Shown piece by piece: positions 17,401 through 24,482 of a stretch of 24,482 nucleotides of DNA. The stretch's first letter is position 1, and every line of letters begins with the position of its first letter. Under the pieces are notes generated by a model. That model saw only the letters and a list, made by a program, of their open reading frames with translations, searched no databases and had not been told where the DNA came from. Origin of the DNA: Seminavis robusta (taxonomy: Eukaryota > Bacillariophyta > Bacillariophyceae > Naviculales > Naviculaceae); contig CAICTM010001683.1 of the NCBI GenBank assembly GCA_903772945.1, positions 1 through 24,482 of the forward strand, in the 5' to 3' direction. A program made the position numbers and the translations under genes.

Positions 17401-20400
17401 TCTGATAGGCATAGGTGACATCGAGGATGCATCCCTTCGAATACCACGGAGATTCTTGATAGCATCCCTTTGAATCTCATACTGTGAAGACATGTGCGTA
17501 AAAGAGCTGCTTGCTGCAGCCGCCATGGGCATGCCTGGCTTTGTAGCTGCCTTTCCTGCTTCGGCTGCCTCTGCTTGCTCATTGTAGAGGTCTTGACTAG
17601 TTGGTGATCTAGAAGATGCAACCCTGCGAAGTCCACGAAGATTCTCGGAAGAACTCCTTTCAAGCTCATGATGTGAAGATCTGTGTGCGAATGAGTTCCT
17701 TTCTCCAGAAGGCATGCCCAGGGCTGGTCCCATTGCTTTCTGCTCTATGTTGGCCGACTCTGCTTTCTGATAGGAGAGGTACGGTCTAGTTGGTGACTTC
17801 GAGGATGCAATCCTGCGAAGACCACGGCTTCTCTCGGAAGAGTCCCCTTCTTGAGGTTCAAAGTTCGACGATCTGTGCGCAAACAAACTTCTATCTGCTA
17901 TCACCATAGCTGGTGTTGTACCAAGCTCTTTTCCAGCTACAGTCTCTTCTTGGCGTGGGAGGCGTGGTCTCGTTGGTGACTTGGAGGATGCATCCCTGCG
18001 TAGACCACGACCACGGGGCTTGCTGGAAGCATCCCTTTGAACTGTCGTCATTGCTGAGTGCTCTAACATTTCTTCCTGTCGACGAAGTTCTGGTCTAGAT
18101 GACGAGTTTTGTCGACTTACGCTAGGGCTGGGGGTCGAGTGCCCCGTCACCACCCTTCTCGCAATGCCATGCTTCTGCAACAGCAAATCAAATTGCGCGA
18201 GTCGGTCTTGTTGCGGGCCTTCTAGTGATGCTGGGGCTTGCTGCGGGCCCTCTAGTGATGATCGGGCTTGATTCGTGCCCTCTTGTGATGCTTTGGTTTC
18301 TGGCGTCCCATTCTGCGGAAGTGCTTCTCTGTAGCTGCTTGAATCCATACTTGAAACTTCCTTCAAGCTCTCACTACCCATTGGCTCAGAGGACTCTTCA
18401 ATTCCTTCGCGTTGGGGCATCGACGCTTTGGGTTTTCTCTTCTTGCGTAAACCACGATTCGATCGAATAGGCCCGAAACGGCTTGGACTGTGACTCCTGC
18501 TCCTTAACGGTGTTCTTGATGATTTGCCTTTGTTAGACAGAAGATCACCCAATTCGAGGCTCGTTTCCTCGCCAAAGCCATAATCATCTTCTCGTGACAT
18601 GGTACGGGACACGATCCCACGTTTTCGCACAGGCGACTTGGATACATCCCCATTGTCGGGATCTTCTCGCGAAAAGGTACGAGCCACGATCCCACGTTTT
18701 CGCACAGGCGACTTGGATACATCCCCATTGTCGGGATCTTCTCGCGAAAAGGTACGAGCCACGATCCCACGTTTTCGCACAGGCGACCTGGACACATCCC
18801 TATTTTCTGGATCTGCTCGGGACAGGGTGCGAGCCACGATCCCACGTTTTCGTACAGGCGACTTGGAGACACCCCCATTGTCAGGATCTGCCCGTGACTT
18901 CGTGCGAGACACGATACCACGTTCTCGAATAGGAGACTTCGACACATCCCTGCTACCGCTATCCCTGCGTAGCCCTGAAACCTTGCTCCTGCGGGACAGA
19001 TCATCTAGCTCCATGCTAGTCTCGTTGTCGCAATCTGCCCCAGCACGGGACGAAACCCATGGTTTTTGTGCAGAAGGCGACTTAGACCTGGCTGGTGACT
19101 TATCGGACCTATGCTTGCGCAGCCCACGTCTGGTGCTCCTTGCAGAACGAACCAGGCCCGGACCAGTACTTCCAGTGTTCTGGCTCATGGTTCTACTCAA
19201 CGGTATTCTTGATTGCCCTGGCATTTGCTCAGTTTCACTGCCCTGCGGAGTATCGGTTTTGTTCAAATCCACAGTCATTTTGTTTGGGATAGCCGGAGCT
19301 TTTCGGTCGCTCCCTGCTCGGTCTGTTGGTTGTGGATTTCGCCAACTATCATGGTTTGGAGGCAGAACAAGAAACGAGTCGTTGAAGCTGTCATTACAAG
19401 GTTCGTAGGTTGGGAGAACTGAGGCTGTAAACGCTCGTGGTGCTCGTGTTCGCTGACGTGCGGTTTCAACAGGCTGTTCTTGCCCTGAGGAAGAAGAAGA
19501 TTCTTTTTCTTGCAGATTTTCCTCTTTGACTTCCTCCATCTTTATCGCTGCTATTGCTACTGTACTTGGCTGTCGGACAACGCCGGGTTCGTGAACAGGG
19601 AGTACAGACGGCCGATGGGGGCGAGAGAGTTTGGCTCGTTTCTTTTCCACAGCCTTTCCCAGTGACTCCAACGTAGTAACAGATTGTTGTAGTAACTCCT
19701 GGAATTCATCGCTCTTCCCCGCTGCTACATCATCCAGCTGTTGAACAATCGTGGGTTCTGGGATTGGCGTGAGGGAAGATACTTCGCTAAAAGAACTTTT
19801 GGTGCCTCGTCCTTTTTGGACAGTTTCTTCTACTGCACGCTGTTGCTCCTCGGGAACAGAAAATTCATCGTCGGCATGTTGACCTTGGAACTCATCGCTC
19901 TTGCCAAGGGATGTGGAACTAAGCTGTCGCTCCATGGTGGGTTCATGGATAGGCGTGAGGGAGGAAGTATGGCCACGAGAAAGCGCAGCCCCTCGTCTCT
20001 TTCGTGCAACCGGCTGTGGTTGCTCTGAAGTGGGAGATTCTTGCTGATTTTCCTCATTCGATTCTTCGCTTGTGCTTGGTGATGTGGAATTGAATTGTTG
20101 AACCGTCGCGGGTTGTTGGATGGGTGCGAGGGTTGGACTTTGAGCACGGGAAAGGGCAACACCTCTTGCAGCTCCGCGTCGACTCCGGGCACCTGGCTGT
20201 GGTTGCTTCATTGAAACAGGAGATTGTTGCTGTTTTTCATCTTTGAATTCATCACTATCCACAAGAGCGGTGGCACTTAGCTCTCCATCACCAGCCGGTT
20301 CTGCCCCGGTCTCGAGAGAAATTTGCCCATGGGTTCGAGCAAGTGCCGCCCCTCTCCGCTTTCGCGCGGGTGACTGTGGCCGTTCCATCGACGTAGAATC

Positions 20401-22414
20401 TTGTTGTTGGTTTTCACATTCTTGAAATTCGGCGCTCGGCTCTGGATCAGCAAACGAGGTAAGAGATATATGACCCTGGCTTCGAGAGAGCGCAGCCCCT
20501 CTTCTCATTCGCGCAGCCGACTGTGGCTGTTCCAATGAAAGAAGAGATTTTTGTTGGTTTTCATCTTGAAATTCTGCACTTTTGGAAGCTAGTGAAATAT
20601 CACCTGGGTTTGAATCAAGAGAGGGGGCCATGGAAGTAGGTTGACTATGTGCACGAGAAAGTGCTGCCCCTCTTCTCTTTCTGGCAGCTGGCTGTGGTAC
20701 TGAGATGGGAGGCTCTTGTTGTATTTGCTCCTGATGCTCTTTTTCACGAAATTCTGCAGTATTGGTAGCTGGCAAAATGACACCCGGCTCTTGACCCAGC
20801 GATGGGGCCATGGAAGAAGATAGACTATGTGCACGAGAAAGCGCTGCTCCTCTCCTCTTGCGTGCAGCTGGCTGTGGTATTGAGATGGGAGGCTCTTGTT
20901 GTTTCTGCTGCTGATTCTGTTTTCCTCGGAAATTTGCAGTATTGGTAGCTGGCAATGTCACCAGGCTCTTGATCGAAAGAGGGGGCCATGGAAGAAGATA
21001 GACTTTGTGCACGAGAAAGTGCTGCTCCTCTCCTCTTGCGTGCAGCTGGCTGTGGTATTGAGATGGGAGGCTCTTGTTGTTTCTGCTGCTGATTCTGTTT
21101 TCCTCGTAAAATTCTGCATTTGTAGCAGTGAATGTCACCAGGCTCTTGATCGAAAGAGGGGGCCATGGAAGAAGCAAGACTCTGCGCACGAGAAAGCGCT
21201 GCTCCTCTCCTCTTGCGGGCAGCTGGCTGTGGTATTGAGATGGGAGGCTCTTGTTGTTTCTGCTGCTGACCTTGGTTTTCCTCTTGAAATTCGGTGCTAT
21301 TGGAAGCTAGTGAAGTAGCATTGGGCTCTTGATCAAAAGAGGGGGGCATGGAAGAAGAAAGACTATGCGCACGAGAAAGTGCTGCACCTCGTCTCCTTCG
21401 GGCAGCTGGCTGTGGTACTGAATTGGGAGGTTCTGGTTCCTGTTGCAGGGTTGTTTGTTGTTGTATTGAGACGAGAGGCTCTGTTTGTTGTTGCAGCTGC
21501 TGACCTTGCTTTTCCTCTTGAAATTCACTGCTCTTGGTTGTAGCTAGTGAAATGGCACCTGACTCTTGATCAAGAGAGGAGGCCATGGAAATAGATTGAC
21601 TATGCGCACGAGAAAGTGCTGCCCCTCTTCTCTTTCTGGCAGCTGGCTGTGGTATTGAGATGGGAGGCTCTTGTTGTGTTTCCTGCTGCTGATTCTTTTT
21701 CTCCTCATGAAATTCTGAACTATTTGTAGCTTGTAAATTGGCACTTGGCTCTCGACCCAGGGAAGCTTCTGGCCCCGTCACAAGAGAAATATGACCGTGG
21801 GTACGAGAAAGCGCTGCAGCTCTTCTCTTTTGGGCAGCAGCAGGTGGTGGTTCCATTGATTCTTTTGGTTGCTCCCCATCAATTTCCTCGCTCATTGAGG
21901 AGTCACTATCCACCTCTGGTTCTTTGACGGGCGACAGTGGTATTCCAGGAGTGGAAGAAACTCGGGCCCCTCGTCTCGTGCGGGTAGATGATGACTGTGT
22001 GGGTGGTTCCTCCTCGGCTATGAGAGTGGGAATTTCTTCCTTTTCCTCCGGCAATTGGTCATTCTTACGGCCGACTAGTCCCACGGGTTGTGGTTGTTGC
22101 TGTCGAGCCAAACCGGGTTCCTGAACTTTCAAAATCGAAGGCCGATGTGCGAGATTTAGCTTGGAGCGTTTCCGTGTGCTTTCCGTCTTTTGCAACGCCA
22201 GAGAATTGGGCCGCAAGTGCGGTTCCGAGGCTCTGTGGTGGTTCCTCAAAGAAGGCATTTCCCGGTTGGAAATCACCTTGGCAGAATGGGCTCGTGCGGC
22301 TCGTCGTCGTTTCGCGGCGGCTGTTGCGATTCGGTCCATGAATTCCCGTTCGTCGGCGTCCTCCTCCTCTTCTCTTGGCTCCTCCATCTTCTCGTCGTTG
22401 TCTTCATCATTCAT
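14473..22414 (-). CDS. Giant LRR membrane protein with repeat-built cytosolic region (frame broken once)
   Basis: The model on the minus strand is exon 1 22414-15576, exon 2 15509-15438 (72 nt), exon 3 15342-15027 and exon 4 14932-14473. Introns are 66, 95 and 94 bp, all GTAAG...AG and in phase. The ATG frame stays open from 22414 to a stop at 20825; the remainder is in another frame, open from 21189. The switch lies at about 20953 in near-identical repeats, so the continuous product of about 2,560 residues is conceptual. Order: acidic start (MNDEDNDEKMEEPREEEED); PQPAARKRRGAALSRAHS repeats; 25-residue SPVRKRGIVART repeats; GLRRDASSKSP repeats; transmembrane helix about 2030-2056 (TILAVAVSIFIAIMVI); PTMAPTP stalk; Trp/Cys module (TPQALAYRWL, PEWRLRQRFSLATLYFAT, HECDWY); about 13 LRRs; end WSGGGK. 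No signal peptide is seen, so a cytosolic N-terminus is inferred. The ectodomain matches the LRR gene at 3307; the huge basic Ser-rich N-terminal part does not. No catalytic domain is visible. Confidence 0.82.
15438..15509 (-). other. 72-nt exon encoding exactly one LRR
   Basis: This exon codes for ELGLLSSLENLDLSDNNFAG and SIPT, one complete 24-residue leucine-rich repeat. The preceding acceptor is TTCTCGCAG and the following donor is GTAAGTG. Both its introns are in phase 1 and cut after the G of the same Glu/Gly-type codon, so the exon could be gained or skipped without a shift. Confidence 0.8.
16245..16325 (-). other. Transmembrane segment of the giant LRR protein
   Basis: The translated strand gives FCNAVWCTFFGTILAVAVSI followed by FIAIMVI, about 27 uninterrupted non-charged residues. 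It is preceded by FRRA and followed by NARERKDEE. It is the only long hydrophobic helix in the protein. Confidence 0.85.
17040..18050 (-). repeat. About 60-residue GLRRDASSKSP repeats, six copies
   Basis: The plus-strand word GATGCATCC or close variants, reading back as (R)RxASS, occurs near 17063, 17231, 17425, 17617, 17805 and 17986, about 170-195 bp apart. Each encoded unit has GLRRDASSKSP, a Gln/Ala-rich middle and often FAHRSSxxELQ. Copies are diverged, so the expansion is old. Each start has basic residues two or three before a Ser, and usually an S-P. Confidence 0.75.
18610..18984 (-). repeat. 75-bp tandem repeat, five copies (25 residues each)
   Basis: CACGATccCACG starts at 18610, 18685, 18760, 18835 and 18910, exactly 75 bp apart. 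The encoded unit is SPVRKRGIVARTFSREDP followed by DNGDVSK. Copies 18610-18684 and 18685-18759 are identical at every base, so the last duplication is very recent or under homogenisation. Every copy begins with S-P-[VI]-R, a full proline-directed (CDK-like) kinase consensus. Confidence 0.9.
19430..22340 (-). repeat. PQPAARKRRGAALSRAHS repeats, about 16 copies
   Basis: The unit runs: Glu/Gln-rich stretch, PPISIPQPAARKRRGAALSR, AHSLSSSMAPSLDQEPG, then a short ATNTAEF segment. The copies between about 20480 and 21720 are spaced about 170-230 bp and are nearly identical, while copies toward both ends become degenerate (KKRAKLSRPHRPSVLPVHEPG near 19600; RKRSKLNLAHRPSILKVQEPG near 22150). This is the expected picture of expansion from the centre by unequal exchange. 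Each unit has a basic cluster resembling a nuclear-localisation signal. Confidence 0.85.
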
Positions 22415-23573
22415 TATTGTACTCTTGATGAACTATAACTTGGGCAGGGATCGAATGTCATCCAGTATGAGCAACGTTACAAGCGGGAAAGCTCTCTCAG
22501 TTTCAGAGTCTTGTAGGCAAAGGGCTTCTAAAATAATTTGTCTTCTAATGCCAGAGTTGTTGTTTTTAGGATGCCCAGCAAGCCGCGACATTAACTCCGA
22601 TTGGTGCGATCATAAGTGAACGTCATCTTGCATTCGAATTCCGGACGTCTTCCATGGCCAAAATTCTTACGGATGGGAACTCGATTTTGCGTCTGGACGT
22701 CAACCCGGAAAGGCTGGAGGCAAACCGGCCATGGCCAATCGGCTTCACTCGGATCCAGTAGATTTCCAGCCGTCGCCTCGTTGCAGCTATTATCATTGCA
22801 CCTTCTAATCCTTGATTTCTCCTGACAAATAGTTTCTAATCATGCATTTGATGTTTTATCTCGACGCCAGTGGGAAGAGGGTGTATACGCTGAAGGTACG
22901 TCTGCTGTGTTCGGGCTACCCATGCTTCTTTCCCGCTCCGGAAGACTCACTCATCAATGTCTCACCCCGATGCTTCTGTCTCCCTCCGTTCTTGTGGCAA
23001 AACAGAAAGAATCGCCAGAAGGAAAGGTGACAGAGAGTGCTCATCCTGCAAGGTTCTCTCCCGATGATAAATTCAGCCGCCATCGAGTAGCCTGCAAGAA
23101 ACGATTTGGGCTCTACCTTGTGGATCAGCCCGTCAAGCCTCTGTAGCTCCAACTCTAGCTGGCTAGCTACGACTGTAGCTGTCTAGCTAGCCGCCAAATA
23201 GCTATTTGGCCAGGGACGGTGCCCTAAGAAGCTTTAGAGTTTGATACTGAAAACAATAAAATTGATTCTCTGCTTATTGTTACATCATGTAGCTATCACC
23301 TTCCCGAGAAAAACTTATTGTCGCCACCGCTACAATCACTAAAGATGCAGTCTTTGTTTCCTCGTGGCTGTGTTGGGTTCACGTGAATGGTAAACTACCG
23401 GTCTCCCCCTCAGTATCAAGTTTTCAATATTTTCTATTGCATTTGTAATATGGAAAACTATAGTACATTTATTTTCAACTACTGAGTTGACTGAGCTCAA
23501 TCTTTTCTGCATCTTAGTGCAGATCAGTCTTAGCCTTGGTTATGGTGCTTGCCACCTGGACCAACCAACTGTT
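22415..23573. other. Intergenic region upstream of the giant LRR gene
   Basis: No gene is supported: plus-strand frames here have no domains. It should hold the giant LRR gene's promoter (near 22415) and the 3' end of the Pro/Thr/Ser-rich gene (near 23573). TAGCT-rich sequence and an 18-bp palindrome occur at 23150-23210; the remainder, for example 23360-23520, is AT-rich. Confidence 0.45.
23193..23210. promoter_or_regulatory. 18-bp perfect palindrome
   Basis: GCCAAATAGCTATTTGGC reads the same on both strands and follows a cluster of TAGCTAG/TAGCTGG words (23153-23190). It could be a dimeric factor-binding site or a hairpin in the 3' region of the neighbouring transcript. Function is unknown. 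Confidence 0.4.
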
Positions 23574-24482
23574 CTAAAAGATCGACATCCACACGAACAA
23601 ACTTGTGGATCCAATCATCGTGAACAATAGCATGTCATTCTTTCCAACGGCTGCTGAGCTTTCCTCGTCCAAAACCGAGGATTGCGGTAATCGAGTGCTG
23701 GTACTGGAAGCAACGGGGATGAGGACTGGTTTGGGTTTGCGAAAGCTGGTACTGGAAGCAATTGGGATGAGACCATCACGCTCCCCTCCCGGAGCAGGAT
23801 TGCTCCCATCGGCAAGAGCAGATGCATCTGGTTGGAAACCCCGATTTCTCGTCGTAGTACTAGTACTAGCAATCGGGATGAGAGCAGGTTTGCGGTAGCT
23901 GGTACTGGAAGCAATGGGGATCATCCCGTTACGTGCTTCCACAGGAGCTGCCATGGGAGCACCGTCGGATTCTGCTGTAGATCCATCATTTTGAAGCTGA
24001 AATCCAGGTTCTCCTCTGAAAATGGGACGATCGCCGCTTGATACGGGTCCCGATGTCACGCACTCGAGGCAGAGGCGTGTAGGCTCTGCTGTAGGTGACT
24101 TTGTCGGGGAAGCGGTGGTTGGAGCCAGTGTGGTGGGAGCCTGAGAAGGGCTTCCAGGGGTTACCGTCGGGTGGAGCGTTGTAGGAGCCCCTGTTGGCGA
24201 AGAGCTAGGGGATGCTGTGGGGCCTTTAGTGGGCGTGTCTGTGGGGGTATTTGTCGGAGAGGAGCTCGGTGATGTTGTAGGACCTGTGGTGGGTCTATTT
24301 GAGGGCGAAATTGACGGCGAGGAGCTAGGGGATGCTGTTGGCCCTGTTGTGGGTTTGTTTGAGGGCGAAAATGACGGAGAAGAGCTGGGGGATGTAGTGG
24401 GGGCAGCGCTCGGTATCTTTGTAGGCGAATCTGTCGGAGAAGAGCTAGGAGATATTGTAGGGACAGCGGACGGAACGTGGCT
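23574..24482 (-). CDS. Pro/Thr/Ser-rich surface protein, C-terminal part (runs off window)
   Basis: The minus strand is open from the window edge to the stop at 23574-23576, 302 residues, and the 5' part lies outside. A GTG at 24059 is in frame but is internal, not the start. Residues 1 to about 140 are a mucin-like array of 20-residue units (SPSSSPTxxPTxxPTxGPTA) followed by TTLAPTTASPTKSPTAEPTR and a CLEC pair. The next 140 residues contain four LIPIASSTSxRKP-like motifs (MIPIASSTSYRKP, LIPIASTSTTTR, LIPIASSTSFRKP, LIPVASSTSTR). The end, KNDMLLFTMIGSTSLFVWMSIF preceded by SSAAVG, resembles a GPI-attachment signal: small residues, short polar spacer, hydrophobic tail. A wall or surface-anchored glycoprotein is inferred. 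The family is not otherwise recognised. Confidence 0.78.
   Translation of the reverse strand, partial: SHVPSAVPTISPSSSPTDSPTKIPSAAPTTSPSSSPSFSPSNKPTTGPTASPSSSPSISPSNRPTTGPTTSPSSSPTNTPTDTPTKGPTASPSSSPTGAPTTLHPTVTPGSPSQAPTTLAPTTASPTKSPTAEPTRLCLECVTSGPVSSGDRPIFRGEPGFQLQNDGSTAESDGAPMAAPVEARNGMIPIASSTSYRKPALIPIASTSTTTRNRGFQPDASALADGSNPAPGGERDGLIPIASSTSFRKPKPVLIPVASSTSTRLPQSSVLDEESSAAVGKNDMLLFTMIGSTSLFVWMSIF
24181..24480 (-). repeat. 60-bp tandem repeat in the Pro/Thr/Ser-rich gene, five copies
   Basis: The plus-strand word GAGCT(A/C/G)GG(T/G)GATG-like recurs at 24202, 24262, 24322, 24382 and 24442, exactly 60 bp apart, coding for a 20-residue TxSPSSSPTxxPTxxPTxGP unit. A more diverged sixth unit lies at 24121-24180. 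The array continues to the window edge. Confidence 0.85.

Noticed and set aside
18594..18984. Regular 75-bp direct repeats as a CRISPR array
   Set aside because: There is no repeat/spacer alternation; the repeats are head-to-tail inside a long open frame of a eukaryotic gene.
18594..19408. Plus-strand ORFs of 112 and 269 codons
   Set aside because: They are antisense shadows of the repeat arrays; a 75-bp period keeps every frame open.
20825..22414. A separate 529-residue gene upstream of the LRR gene
   Set aside because: Its last part is an out-of-frame reading of the same repeats that continue in the neighbouring frame; the repeats run unbroken across the junction, so it is the 5' part of one gene.
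1..24482. tRNA genes
   Set aside because: No GGTTCGAATCC-type T-loop with matching acceptor and D-arm was found in the non-coding stretches by eye; a tRNAscan run would settle it.

Overview
The window looks like nuclear DNA of a pennate diatom, possibly close to Seminavis robusta (an inference; no marker gene confirms the species). The evidence is short GT-AG introns (66-185 bp), type II membrane LRR proteins with Pro/Thr/Ser-rich stalks (PTAPPTMMPSEAPSS type), a mucin-like PTxSPSSSPT protein, and 27-residue ankyrin-like repeats of the stramenopile/giant-virus type. There are no bacterial operons, phage genes, CRISPR arrays or recognisable tRNA/rRNA genes.

Layout: 1-3306 is mostly non-coding. 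It holds an unassigned possible 3' exon (296-598, minus) and a small ORF that is clearly a histone H3 fold without its N-terminal tail (1523-1780, minus). 3307-5274 (+) is an intronless LRR membrane protein. It is tail-to-tail with an archaemetzincin metalloprotease (5387-6781, minus). The archaemetzincin shares a 315-bp divergent promoter with a small BET-type bromodomain/NET protein of two exons (7097-8076, +). 8706-10515 (+) is an ankyrin-repeat gene interrupted by a 328-bp non-autonomous DNA transposon with a 3-bp target duplication, and further damaged by four small deletions in its tandem repeats. 10921-13397 (minus) is a secreted M6 (immune inhibitor A-type) metalloprotease gene of four exons; one exon is only 10 nt and encodes the WDLM segment after the zinc motif.

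14473-22414 (minus) is a giant LRR membrane gene of about 2,560 codons. Its roughly 2,000-residue N-terminal, presumably cytosolic, part is built from three different expanded repeat families rich in basic and S-P-x-R/K motifs. It is followed by a transmembrane helix and an LRR ectodomain spread over four exons. The open frame is broken once, near 20953, within near-identical repeats. 23574-24482 (minus) is the 3' part of a Pro/Thr/Ser-rich surface protein with a GPI-signal-like hydrophobic end, running off the window.

Several genes point to the cell surface or outside (two LRR proteins, a secreted protease, a mucin-like protein), while the bromodomain and H3-like genes concern chromatin. I see no evidence that they form one pathway. 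The most unusual items are the giant repeat-built LRR protein, the 10-nt microexon in the protease active-site region, the precisely resolvable transposon insertion, and the tail-less H3 ORF.
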